Source of the DNA: Nostoc sp. FACHB-973
GTDB taxonomy: Bacteria; Cyanobacteriota; Cyanobacteriia; Cyanobacteriales; Nostocaceae
Assembly: GCF_014698115.1 (NCBI RefSeq)
Contig: NZ_JACJSJ010000002.1
Coordinates: forward strand, 124,001-188,000
DNA length: 64,000 nucleotides
Direction of reading: 5' to 3'
Part shown: positions 43,600-52,123 of the stretch, one piece after another
Layout: every line of letters starts with the position of its first letter
Position numbering within the stretch: position 1 is the first letter of the stretch
Notes under the pieces: generated by a model
What the model was told of the DNA's origin: nothing
Database searches by the model: none
Seen by the model: only the letters and a program-made list of their open reading frames with translations
Position numbers and translations under genes: made by a program

Positions 43600-43704
43600 A
43601 CTAAAATGAGTTTAGTTAGGAATTTCCACATCCTACCGGGACGCAGACCAAATACCATGACCACGTAACAGTTTTTTATGAAATCATTTTCAGGAGAAAA
43701 GACA

Positions 43705-44499
43705 ATGGAAAGTTTTAATGAATATCATCTAGACTCAGAGCAATTTCCTTTTCTCAAAAGTTTCCAAGATAACTGGCAAGTAATTAGAGATGAGTTTACA
43801 CACTTTATTAAAAATGCATCTCAGGAAGAGTTAACATTTACTTACGATGTTCTCGGTCCTAAAAATAAAACAATTAAAACAAAGGGAAATTCCAAATACA
43901 GTGCTTTTGGAATTTTATTTCAAGGTCTTTTTATTGAAAAATATATCCAAGTGCATCAAATACAATATCCTGATTTTGCGTCAGATGATGCATCACAAAA
44001 AGCACTCGCATTAAGAGAAAAATATTTCACAAATTTAGCTAAGGTAATAGAAAAAGTCAACTTTAATCATGATGAAATCATCAGAAATGCGTATTTTGGT
44101 ACATTTCATCCAGGCCTAGATATCAAGCTACATGTGAACTATAATCCTCACATGAATCGTGGCTATTTAGGATTAATTGTGCCAGAGGGGGATGTGGCTA
44201 TGAAAATATGTCATGAACAGCTTTATTGGCATGAAGGAGAAATCATGGTTTTAGATCACAGCTATCCCCACTGTCCGCATAATTACACTGATTATGATAG
44301 AACCGTATTGGTTATAGACTTTTTTAAACCAGATCGGTCTAGAGAGGAGGTGATGCAATTTGAAAAAGAGCAAGTTACACAACGTATGCAAGACAATCCT
44401 TACAGCTTAGGTGTTTTTGGTAAAAGCGATAAAGCTGAAATAGAAGATTTTATTAAGTATGGTTTAGCTCATCAATTAGAGTGGGATAAAGCTTTATGA
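43705..44499 (+). CDS. Aspartyl/asparaginyl beta-hydroxylase-like protein
   Basis: A 264-aa 2-oxoglutarate/iron oxygenase-like protein from ATG 43705 (AGGAG 8-10 nt upstream; ATG 43678 lacks one). It has the family pattern KLHVNYNPHMNRGYLGLIVPEG with the first His, and LDHSYPHCPHNYTDYDRTVLVIDFF with the second His and a downstream Arg. The target protein or metabolite is unknown. It is divergent from the hydantoinase-like gene. Confidence 0.82.
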   Translation: MESFNEYHLDSEQFPFLKSFQDNWQVIRDEFTHFIKNASQEELTFTYDVLGPKNKTIKTKGNSKYSAFGILFQGLFIEKYIQVHQIQYPDFASDDASQKALALREKYFTNLAKVIEKVNFNHDEIIRNAYFGTFHPGLDIKLHVNYNPHMNRGYLGLIVPEGDVAMKICHEQLYWHEGEIMVLDHSYPHCPHNYTDYDRTVLVIDFFKPDRSREEVMQFEKEQVTQRMQDNPYSLGVFGKSDKAEIEDFIKYGLAHQLEWDKAL

Positions 44500-44670
44500 T
44501 ACCAATGAGCGTTGCTATTGCATAAATATTTTTTTGCCTCACGCAGAGGCGCAGATAAAAGAACGCAAAGAAAGACGTTTGCATGAGGTCTAATATCTCT
44601 GTGTTCTGTGTCTCTGTGGTTCGTTAAAAAAAAATATTTTTCACAACTCAGATATGATTGCTATATGTTC
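44500..44670. repeat. Spacer with ACGCAGAGGCGC-type repeats
   Basis: 44535-44600 and 44600-44630 carry imperfect, oppositely oriented words of the CGCAAAGA/TCTCTGTGGTTCGTT family seen at 19495, 38820, 42030, 52050 and 54800. No gene. Confidence 0.5.
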
Positions 44671-45216
44671 CTACTTAATAAACGCTTTGTAGTCTTCTAT
44701 TTTGCTAGCCAAGCGTGATGCAAGAAACGGACTTGCATCTTTCAAAGCTTCATAAATCTGAATACCTTCTTCTCGATATCGAATAATTTTGTCTTGATTC
44801 CAATAATGTGGTGGTGCTTGGAGGTTAGTAATTCTATCGGCTAGCTTTACCATCCATATTTCTGGTGGTTGTTTTTTTATTCTTCGTAAACTATCTGTCA
44901 TTTGCAGATTTTTGTCTAAAGAATTATCTTTAGTCAATGCAAGTACACCGTTAGCGATCGCTTCCCCAAATTCAGTTTTTATTTCCTCGAAGGTTGTCAC
45001 AGTATCTTCAATTATGTCATGCAAAATAGCACATTGAATTGCTAGGTTTTCGTCACGTTTTTTTTCGACATTTAAGGCAGCAATTACTTCCATGCAGACA
45101 CAACTCAAATGAATAATGTAAGGTTTTTCTGAACCTGGCATTTTCTGACCTTGATGTGCGTGTGCTGCTTTATTTAAGGCTTTGATATAAGTTTCTTGTG
45201 ACCAGTTTTGTTGCAT
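44671..45216 (-). CDS. Small HD-domain alarmone hydrolase-like protein
   Basis: A 181-aa single HD-domain protein from ATG 45216, with GTGAGAG about 9 nt upstream. The motifs match RelA/SpoT-type hydrolases: AAHAHQGQKM, YIIHLSCV, AILHDIIEDTVTTFEEI, FGEAIANGVLALTKD and MVKLADRITNL. Stand-alone proteins of this kind hydrolyse (p)ppGpp or related nucleotides. The synthetase domain is absent. It follows a small zinc-ribbon gene whose stop is a few bases upstream, an apparent two-gene operon. Confidence 0.82.
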   Translation of the reverse strand: MQQNWSQETYIKALNKAAHAHQGQKMPGSEKPYIIHLSCVCMEVIAALNVEKKRDENLAIQCAILHDIIEDTVTTFEEIKTEFGEAIANGVLALTKDNSLDKNLQMTDSLRRIKKQPPEIWMVKLADRITNLQAPPHYWNQDKIIRYREEGIQIYEALKDASPFLASRLASKIEDYKAFIK

Positions 45217-45231
45217 ATCTAATACTCTCAC

Positions 45232-45435
45232 TTAATCATCTGGAAATTGCCAAGATGAAATACTTTCTACATTTTTGCTACTGCATTTAATACAAGTAAC
45301 ATCAAAAGTTGAATCTATCCATTCATAACCGCAATTACGACAGTGACAGAAAATATTATTGCGGTTTGCTTGTTTTATACCCTGATGCCATTGCTGTAGT
45401 TCGTTAGGATTGGGAAACGGAAAATTATCAGACAT
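45232..45435 (-). CDS. Zinc-ribbon small protein
   Basis: A 67-aa protein from ATG 45435 with two Cys pairs, CHCRNCGYEW and CIKC, forming a probable zinc ribbon, ending SISSWQFPDD. Function unknown. Its stop lies 16 bp before the ATG of the HD-domain gene, so the two are likely translated from one mRNA. Confidence 0.68.
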   Translation of the reverse strand: MSDNFPFPNPNELQQWHQGIKQANRNNIFCHCRNCGYEWIDSTFDVTCIKCSSKNVESISSWQFPDD

Positions 45436-45498
45436 TCTCACAAGCCTTTTCGATTGCTAAACCACTAATAGTATTCCCATTATAAGTTCAGCTATAAC

Positions 45499-46035
45499 TT
45501 ACAATTCAAGAATAAAACTGTCTCGCAAATGAAAATCAGCTTCTGCACCTCGATGAGTTAATGCCCAGTAAGTAACGCCACCATGTCTATTTTTAATAAC
45601 AGTGGTAATGGCAACTTCAATTATTTGTTCTGGCGAAATCATTTTATCCAAATCAATGTTCAAAGTAAGTACTAATTTATCGGTTTGATTTTCAACATTA
45701 AACGGAAGTATTGTCAAGGCTGTTTCTTCCCGCATTCCTTGACGGTATCCATCAAAACGATAAACATTCCAGTCTCCGGCGGGTGACAGGTTGAATTCCC
45801 AATATTGTTGAGAGTTTTTGATGCCAAGGAAAAACTCAAAGCAAGTATTTTCCCACAGTTGATGCTTGCGTGATGGTGTAGCTGGCTTTGCTAACGCTAT
45901 TTCTTTCAAATCGCCTGTAAGGGTATAACAGATGCTAAGTTGATTAATATTTCGGCTGATATTACCTGCGATTTGGAAATTCGCTGGGGATTCGCTAGAA
46001 GCAAATGGTTGCAAGGAAAATGTCTGGTTATTCAT
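45499..46035 (-). CDS. DOMON-like domain protein
   Basis: A 178-aa beta-rich protein resembling the DOMON-like (carbohydrate-binding-like) family: QLWENTCFEFFLGIKNSQQYWEFNLSPAGDWNVYRFDGYR. The stop and start overlap with the upstream kinase-like gene by 4 bp, suggesting coupled translation and possibly a shared role in sugar handling. Confidence 0.72.
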   Translation of the reverse strand: MNNQTFSLQPFASSESPANFQIAGNISRNINQLSICYTLTGDLKEIALAKPATPSRKHQLWENTCFEFFLGIKNSQQYWEFNLSPAGDWNVYRFDGYRQGMREETALTILPFNVENQTDKLVLTLNIDLDKMISPEQIIEVAITTVIKNRHGGVTYWALTHRGAEADFHLRDSFILEL

Positions 46036-47150
46036 TTAATATCTTTGATGATTTTGCGAATCTGCGTTTCCTGGGATTCGATACTTTCGGTGAGTTTAAA
46101 TTGGACGATCGCTCTTGCTAAATTATGTTCTGGGTGCTTCACTTTGAAATAGACGTTTCCTGCTAAATAATCAGCAAAAAATCTCAATCCTAGTTCAAAG
46201 GTGATGAGACGAATTGCATCGTAGATATAGGCATAGTCATTTTCTGTCAGAAAAGCCTTGGCCACACCAAGATAACCTGCTAAAATTTCCTGGCACAAAT
46301 CGGTATCAAAATAAACATCTTCCCAATTCTGCGTTTCTTCTCCAGCCGGATTGCAACCCGATCGCAAACAATCGCCAATATCGTAATGTACCAGACCGGG
46401 TTTCACGGTGTCTAGGTCTATGACACTGACGGCTTGCTGGGTTGCAGTATCGAACATGACGTTATTGATTTTTGGATCGCCGTGCATCAGACGCAGCGGT
46501 AGAATGCCTTGTGTTTTGGCATTTTCGAGGATATGTGCAAAGGTTTGGCGATCGCTAACAAATTCCAAGCAATAATTAACATCAGGAGTTTTACGGACTT
46601 TGGTAGTCGCTAAAACTTCATTGTAATGCTGGAGGTAAAGCGGTGTAATATGGAATCCTTCGAGGGTATCAGCGAGTTTTTCTGGTGGTAAATCGCTGAT
46701 CAGATTGTGGAACATTCCCAACGCATAACCGATTTCTTGTGCATGTGAGCGATCGTGCATGGTATCAAAGGATTGTGAATCTTCAATAAAGCTAATCGCC
46801 CGCCAAAAGGAACCGTCAGCATCTCGCCAGTGGTCTTGTTCGTTTTTGGTCAGTAGTACTTGGGGTACTTCCCAGCGACGATTTAGAGGAGTAGATTGTA
46901 ATTTTTTGCGAACATGCTCAGTGAAGATACACATATTCTGCATAATCAGTTTTGGCTGATGAAATACCTGTGTATTAATGCGTTGTAGAACAAAATGCTG
47001 TTGTTTTGGGCAATCTAGAGTTACTAAAAATGTGTCATTGATATTACCACTACCGAATGCTTTGGTACTTATAACCTTTCCCAGTCGGGCGAATTGATTG
47101 GCGATCGCAACTAGATTTTCTGCACCCTGTGTATTGAATTCTTCTATCAT
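46032..47150 (-). CDS. APH-type phosphotransferase, possible sugar kinase
   Basis: A 372-aa aminoglycoside-phosphotransferase-fold kinase. The catalytic loop LMHGDPKINNVMFD and metal-binding VIDLDTV are intact; the N-terminal lobe contains GSGNINDTFLV. The pattern LVHYDIGDCLRSGCNPAGE is like that of N-acetylhexosamine kinases, so a sugar substrate is likelier than an antibiotic. It overlaps the DOMON-like gene by 4 bp. Confidence 0.8.
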   Translation of the reverse strand: MIEEFNTQGAENLVAIANQFARLGKVISTKAFGSGNINDTFLVTLDCPKQQHFVLQRINTQVFHQPKLIMQNMCIFTEHVRKKLQSTPLNRRWEVPQVLLTKNEQDHWRDADGSFWRAISFIEDSQSFDTMHDRSHAQEIGYALGMFHNLISDLPPEKLADTLEGFHITPLYLQHYNEVLATTKVRKTPDVNYCLEFVSDRQTFAHILENAKTQGILPLRLMHGDPKINNVMFDTATQQAVSVIDLDTVKPGLVHYDIGDCLRSGCNPAGEETQNWEDVYFDTDLCQEILAGYLGVAKAFLTENDYAYIYDAIRLITFELGLRFFADYLAGNVYFKVKHPEHNLARAIVQFKLTESIESQETQIRKIIKDIK

Positions 47151-47448
47151 GTTCGTGTTTAACCTGACTACTCCTCACATTGCACAAAGGCAATAGGGGA
47201 TATCGTAGCGCAAGTATCAAGATAATTTGTAATTCGTAATTAAAAAGGGTTTTTCTGGCAATGCTACAAAAAGTAACAGACGCGATAAATCGCGTCTCTA
47301 CGAAAGATTGATGATTGTAGAGACGGCGATTTATCGCGTCTCTCTCTCGACGAAAGAATTGTGATTTGGAGAATTATTTTTAAATAATGAATTTTGAAAA
47401 ATGCTGTATGTTAATACGGGGCGATGGCGCCCCGTATTCATTCAATAT
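47151..47448. repeat. Spacer with GACGCGAT hairpins and a terminator-like stem
   Basis: AGACGCGATAAATCGCGTCT at 47278-47297 and its partner at 47320-47342 can pair with each other and with themselves. At 47413-47438 an 11-bp stem (AATACGGGGCG) with a 4-nt loop sits 10 bp after the stop of the Tudor-knot gene (minus strand). Confidence 0.7.
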
Positions 47449-48753
47449 TTAGCGAATTTCATCGCTATCAACCCACTCATCATAAGATGAGTCATAACCT
47501 GCGTAGCGAAGAAAGTATTGCTGACCTTGGATTTGCTGAATGGTAGCAGAATACCAAGCTTCTTGGTCATCATCCCAACATTTTACCTTTTGACCAACTG
47601 CATATCCATTGCCATCAGCAGAGGAAAGATCGCGAGTACGAATATCATCTCCACCTACCCATTCATCATAAGATGAACCGTAACCAAGGTAATGAATAAA
47701 AAATTGGTCATCTTGGATTTTTTCAATTGTTCCTTGATACCAATCTTCATCATCACCATCCCAAACTTCTACTGTTTTGCTGACTCCATATTGACTATTA
47801 TCTGACTTCACAGCAGATGAAACATCTTGAATAGGCTTTTGCGCCTGTTGTTTAATTTCCTCTTTTACTAAAGGATATGCTTCCAAAATCACGCTGCGAG
47901 CAACAGTTTGAATTCCTGTATGTTCGTAGTAGTTTGTAGTTTGGTCTATAAATGCTGCTACAAAATCTAAATTATCATCAGCAATCTGAATAAAATTACC
48001 CAAATGACTAGAAATTGATTGCGGAGTAATACCTGTTTTGGATACTAAGTTATTCATCCACCCTTGCACAGCGTTAAAACCCTGATTAATAAAACCAAGT
48101 TTGTCAGATGGGTTATTACCTGGTAGAGAATTATTAATAGCTAAGAAAACAGGATTTTGAGCTACTACGCTAGTATCAGCGCCACTAATAATTGAGTGGA
48201 TTTTGCTTAGGAAATCTGGACCTAAGGGCAAAATTCCATCTAGACAAACTAAAGCAACCATCCGCATGAGAGATGCATTTTGATAGTTGTTAGTCAGGGA
48301 GTTGGCAAACTCTTGGGGGTTAGGTTGAGGAATACCATTTAGTTTGCAGAAAGCGATGATTTCAACGGCGATTTTTAGTACTAAATCAATCGATTGAGTT
48401 ACATCAGCTTTGGGGGTAACTTTGCTTAAAAAAGAAAGAAAGCCAATTTTTTCACCAACTTTATTAGCTAAAGCCGCCGTCGCCATAGCTGTATCTGCTT
48501 TATCAATTGTTTGATAAAGTTTGATTGCAGTCTGGTAGCCTTTTTGAGGATCTTGATATAAAGCAACAGCGCGATCGCGGATTTTCTGAATTACCTGAGG
48601 ATCGCTTTCTCCAGTGATGGCGCGGATGTTATTGTCAAACCCCACCAAATTGTTCCATTCACCTGGCGCTACGTAATCAAGAGCCTTTAAAACTTTGATA
48701 GTGATATTGTCAGTTGGTAATTCGTCAACCAACTGAATAATTGATTTATCCAT
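47449..48753 (-). CDS. Tandem Tudor-knot (chromo-barrel-like) protein
   Basis: A 434-aa protein. Residues 1-310 are helical and unrecognised. The C-terminus holds two 51-residue modules, about 322-372 and 384-434, each with VxxWDxDxxxWYxxTI and YxxYDEW, the Tudor-knot/agenet-like signature of eukaryotic chromatin and RNA-binding proteins. In bacteria such modules may bind nucleic acid or modified peptides. No catalytic motif is seen. A monocistronic gene. Confidence 0.75.
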   Translation of the reverse strand: MDKSIIQLVDELPTDNITIKVLKALDYVAPGEWNNLVGFDNNIRAITGESDPQVIQKIRDRAVALYQDPQKGYQTAIKLYQTIDKADTAMATAALANKVGEKIGFLSFLSKVTPKADVTQSIDLVLKIAVEIIAFCKLNGIPQPNPQEFANSLTNNYQNASLMRMVALVCLDGILPLGPDFLSKIHSIISGADTSVVAQNPVFLAINNSLPGNNPSDKLGFINQGFNAVQGWMNNLVSKTGITPQSISSHLGNFIQIADDNLDFVAAFIDQTTNYYEHTGIQTVARSVILEAYPLVKEEIKQQAQKPIQDVSSAVKSDNSQYGVSKTVEVWDGDDEDWYQGTIEKIQDDQFFIHYLGYGSSYDEWVGGDDIRTRDLSSADGNGYAVGQKVKCWDDDQEAWYSATIQQIQGQQYFLRYAGYDSSYDEWVDSDEIR

Positions 48754-49118
48754 CAGCCGATCCTCAAAACTCTAAACTATTCTTACAACACGGATCAGAT
48801 TGGCATAGGTAATCAGTGTCAATTGTTACCTATAAATTCAGCTTTCGTGGTTAACTCTGCGCGAATTACTGAACCGTATTCATAGAGTTCCCAGAACCGG
48901 CTAAAAAATAACTTTCAAGAAGGCGATCGCCAAGAGACGTTGCATTGCCACATCTCTACATCTGTTGGAATAACGAAAAATCGTAGGGTATGACCCCTGA
49001 TTCGCCAACAGTATCCTTGAAGAGGTCGGGGATCTGATCTGAATTCTGACTCCTGAATTCCGAATTCTGACTCCTGAATTCTGAATTCTGACTCCTGAAT
49101 TCTGAATTCCGACAACTT
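48754..49118. repeat. Spacer with GAATTCTGACTCCT repeats
   Basis: The 365 bp contain four to five copies of GAATTCTGACTCCTGAATTC at 49040-49112. Upstream 48780-48990 has nothing I can call. Confidence 0.7.
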
Positions 49119-49808
49119 TTAGTTTTTCCAACTCAAAAACCGGGCATAAGTATAAGCAATTATTTCATCAAGAACTGTCCGCACACCTTCGCTGGAACCC
49201 CACCATTTTTTTGGATCGTAATCTTTGGTTTTGGCAGCAATCACACCAACTTGAATGCCAGGATTCAGTAGTTTTTTGAAAATTAACCAACTCCTACGGG
49301 TATGAGCATCCAAAGAAAAAAGATTAATCGATCGCACTTTTAAATTGGAATTGGATAGCCAGCGATAAAATTCAGCAGCAGAGGCATAACTCCGATCCTT
49401 GACTACGAAAGGTGTGGGAACAGCTACCACTTTATCTGCTTGTAAACCGAGTTTCTTCAAAGTGGCGGCTGTCACTTCTGCAAAATTATTGTATTCAGTC
49501 AGATAATTTCCTCTTCCTAATGAACCCCCGGTAGTAATTATTTGACGATAAGAACCGTTTTGAAATTCAATCAAAGCTTGTTCTATAGCAGAATCTGGTA
49601 GCCATCCTTCAACAACTAATATTTCTGCTGATTTGATAGGAGAACTTACGGCAAGATATGAATGTACATGAGTAATACTGAAAAACATTAAATAGGCAAT
49701 CACAGCGATCGCAATCGCCCATCCCGGAGCCGTAAGTGTCCATATTTCTTGGCGTTTTACGAGTTTGATTTTGGTAAATTTTAGACGCCTAAGTTTTTTT
49801 ACCTGCAT
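49119..49808 (-). CDS. YdcF-like (DUF218) protein
   Basis: A 229-aa DUF218 protein. One N-terminal membrane anchor (about 28-48) precedes the domain: AEILVVEGWLPDSAI, IITTGGSLGRG and VKDRSYASAAEF. It overlaps the DUF2301 membrane protein gene by one base (TAATG). The function of the family is in envelope biology; the partner is unknown. Confidence 0.82.
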   Translation of the reverse strand: MQVKKLRRLKFTKIKLVKRQEIWTLTAPGWAIAIAVIAYLMFFSITHVHSYLAVSSPIKSAEILVVEGWLPDSAIEQALIEFQNGSYRQIITTGGSLGRGNYLTEYNNFAEVTAATLKKLGLQADKVVAVPTPFVVKDRSYASAAEFYRWLSNSNLKVRSINLFSLDAHTRRSWLIFKKLLNPGIQVGVIAAKTKDYDPKKWWGSSEGVRTVLDEIIAYTYARFLSWKN

Positions 49809-50464
49809 TAAACCTTAGCTAAACGCTGTTCTTTCAAGTAAGTAAATACAGACTTATCGCCAATATCAGCAGGAATTGCTTGCACTGTCTTTCGCAGAGC
49901 AAATACCAAAAATAACGCTGCCCAAATTCCTAATAAAATACTTTCCCACTGAATTGGTAAAACTCCTACCAAATGTCCTAACAATAGTAGTGGTACTATT
50001 GGGGTTAATACTTTGGTTTCCAGGCGATTGAAGCAAAAAGCTTCTTTAAAATAAATACCTGTCAGAGCGACAAAGATAAAACCAACTCCAAATAAAGTAA
50101 GAGGCTGATTGTAAACAGTAACAGCCAAAGGTTCACTACTAGATAGTGCCAATATCAGCGATGCGATAGTACCGATCGCCCAAAAAACTTGCAACATTCG
50201 GTGTAGTGATGCCATGTAAATATGAATGGTAAATAAACTTACACCAAGAGCCAGAATAAAACAAGTATATAGAGGTGTCAGCGCACTTAAAACAGTTGGG
50301 TTATTGTTGAGCAAAACCAAAGCGCTACCGATGGCAAAACTGAGTGCAGCTATCATTAAGCCAGCGCGGTAGATAATTACTCCGGTGCGATCGCTCTGGG
50401 TAATTGTAAATTCCCCAAACTGACCTTGATAAACTTCTGGTGCAGGTAGTATTTGCGTAGTCAT
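49808..50464 (-). CDS. DUF2301 integral membrane protein
   Basis: A 218-aa protein with about six transmembrane helices, resembling DUF2301 proteins of cyanobacteria and plastids: YRAGLMIAALSFAIGSALVLL, IHIYMASLHRMLQ, GIYFKEAFCFNRLET. The role is unknown. It is translationally coupled to the downstream YdcF-like gene. Confidence 0.8.
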   Translation of the reverse strand: MTTQILPAPEVYQGQFGEFTITQSDRTGVIIYRAGLMIAALSFAIGSALVLLNNNPTVLSALTPLYTCFILALGVSLFTIHIYMASLHRMLQVFWAIGTIASLILALSSSEPLAVTVYNQPLTLFGVGFIFVALTGIYFKEAFCFNRLETKVLTPIVPLLLLGHLVGVLPIQWESILLGIWAALFLVFALRKTVQAIPADIGDKSVFTYLKEQRLAKV

Positions 50465-50578
50465 AGTGAAGAATATAGTTATGATTCGTTAATCGAGTGG
50501 TACGGTTACCTTTATTATTATGGGCAATAAGACGAATTTAATGTGGGTATCTGCAAAACTATGCTCTAGGATATATAG

Positions 50579-50699
50579 CAATCTGATTTGATTTGGAGAA
50601 TCACTCGTAGAGGTAAGGGACTGGGGACTGGGGACTGGGGACTGGGAAGAAGGAATAAAGGTGTACCTAGCTTCCCAAAAATCAAATATGAGTCCTATA
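50579..50699. mobile_element. 121-bp dispersed element, copy 2
   Basis: Reverse complement of 13203-13323 with a single difference seen by eye. It ends 3 bp before the stop codon of the SAM hydrolase gene. This copy keeps TATAG at both outer ends. Confidence 0.75.
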
Positions 50700-50702
50700 A
50701 AT

Positions 50703-51530
50703 CTAGTTAAAAAACAAAACTTGTAGGGCATCTTGTAAATTAAGCTGTAACTGTGAGTGAGCATTACCGCTATTGATGGCAATTTCTACCCAGCCGTGAC
50801 TGCCAACTAAAGCTATAGCCTCTCCGACTTTGACATTACTATAAGTTTCACACCCTGGTAGATTCAACCCAGCAGCTTGGACACACCAGCTTTTACCCTG
50901 GACGAAACTTCCAGGAATGTTGCTCACTAAGTTGCCAAAGCCATCGATATATTGAATGCAACCCACTACACCAGTTGTTGTCTGCTTGCACTCGCCGATA
51001 TCCAGCTTCACCAAACTTGCTGGATCGATTTTTTGTCCCAGCTGTTCGAGGGGGACACCACTGGCAAGATTAGCTGCCACTGGTGCAAAAATATCCCTAC
51101 CGTGAAAAGTCTTGCTTGGTTCGGGAGTTCGCCAATAGTTAAGATTTGTAAGTTCCACCGCTGTGTAGGCGTAGCCCGTCGTAGACATCGCCGGACTTTG
51201 ACTTAATACTCCACTGAAAATGCCATTATCAGGTCCCACAAGAAACCCTTGAGCAAATTCTACTGCGATCGCCCGTCGCTTGCTGCCCACACCTGGATCT
51301 ACCACTGCTACATGCACTGTCCCAACTGGAAAATAGGGGTAAGCATTCATCAAACAAAACCGGGCTGCGGCTATGTCTTGCGGCGGAATTTGGTGTGTCA
51401 GGTCTACCACCATGATTTGAGAGTTGATTTGGGCTATTACTCCTTTCATCACCCCTACATAGACATCGCGATCGCCGAAATCGCTCAGCAAAGTCACCAC
51501 TGGTTGTTGACCGATACGGTTCTCAGACAT
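50703..51530 (-). CDS. SAM hydroxide adenosyltransferase (DUF62)
   Basis: A 275-aa protein hydrolysing S-adenosylmethionine to adenosine and methionine. N-terminal motifs LLSDFGDRDVYVGVMKG, HQIPPQDI, and VDPGVGSKRRAI with the catalytic Asp; C-terminal GNLVSNIPG and SAF-like end. The repeat at 51165-51191 adds MSTTGYAY in frame between VLSQSPA and TAVELTNL. The dispersed 121-bp element touches its 3' end. It is divergent from pirA. Confidence 0.88.
   Translation of the reverse strand: MSENRIGQQPVVTLLSDFGDRDVYVGVMKGVIAQINSQIMVVDLTHQIPPQDIAAARFCLMNAYPYFPVGTVHVAVVDPGVGSKRRAIAVEFAQGFLVGPDNGIFSGVLSQSPAMSTTGYAYTAVELTNLNYWRTPEPSKTFHGRDIFAPVAANLASGVPLEQLGQKIDPASLVKLDIGECKQTTTGVVGCIQYIDGFGNLVSNIPGSFVQGKSWCVQAAGLNLPGCETYSNVKVGEAIALVGSHGWVEIAINSGNAHSQLQLNLQDALQVLFFN
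51165..51191 (-). repeat. Small dispersed repeat in coding sequence, copy 3
   Basis: Same word as 29017-29045, in frame with the SAM hydrolase gene, reading AMSTTGYAY. Confidence 0.85.
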
Positions 51531-51566
51531 GATTTGATTAAAATTTGGATAAAATTCAAAATTTCT

Positions 51567-51580
51567 GTAGCAACAGCTAC
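51567..51580. promoter_or_regulatory. NtcA-type box upstream of the pirA-like gene
   Basis: GTA-GCAACAGC-TAC matches the NtcA consensus GTA-N8-TAC exactly. It lies 61 bp upstream of the pirA-like start and 37 bp from the divergent SAM hydrolase start. By chance alone roughly fifteen matches are expected in 64 kb, so the nitrogen-linked neighbour is what makes it credible. Confidence 0.55.
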
Positions 51581-51640
51581 AAAACCTATGCTATGTTAAG
51601 AATACAAGACATAAAGTCAAAAATTAAAGAGGTAATTCAT

Positions 51641-51796
51641 ATGAATCAAGGTAGACTACAGGCTGCCAGGAAAGCACGAGAAGCTCACAGAGAGAATATT
51701 CAAAAAAGCCTAGAACATCGCTTGCAAGTAGCCAGAGCGAAAGGTGACGAACAACTGATTCGTCAACTAGAAGCTGAGATGAGGTATTCCCACTAA
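51641..51796 (+). CDS. pirA: PirA-like PII-interacting regulator of arginine synthesis
   Basis: A 51-aa charged helical peptide from ATG 51641 with AGAGGT 8 nt upstream; the longer frame from 51545 is not needed. MNQGRLQAARKAREAHRENI and the closing KGDEQLIRQLEAEM resemble PirA, which binds the PII signalling protein and tunes arginine and cyanophycin synthesis in Synechocystis. A GTA-N8-TAC box and a strong terminator bracket it, as expected for a nitrogen-regulated small gene. Confidence 0.65.
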   Translation: MNQGRLQAARKAREAHRENIQKSLEHRLQVARAKGDEQLIRQLEAEMRYSH

Positions 51797-52123
51797 ATCA
51801 AGTTTTCATCGTTCATAGTTTTGTTGTGTATCCCGCTACGGCGGGTTTTTTTTGTTTTGTAGGGGCTTACAGCTATACAGACCTACTTTTTTACCAAACT
51901 TTACTCATATTCAAAATAAAACCAGGCAATATGCGATCGCCACTATTGTTCGTCTGTGATTTGCATTGATGACGGAATTTGCAAAACCAAAGGGGATGAA
52001 AACATGGGGATCTCCTCCAGGTTCCGATTTCTAGCCCAGTGACTTTATTCTCACGCAAAGACGCAAAGACGCCAAGATATAGGTTGGCGGCTTTGCGTCT
52101 AATGCAGGAAATCATTTTTAGAT
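51797..52123. other. Spacer between pirA-like and peroxiredoxin genes
   Basis: Besides the terminator it holds an ACGCAAAGACGC repeat at 52052-52100. No gene. Confidence 0.55.
51832..51853 (+). terminator. Terminator of the pirA-like gene
   Basis: CCCGC-TACG-GCGGG stem-loop with a run of eight T following, about 36 bp after the stop. Confidence 0.88.
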
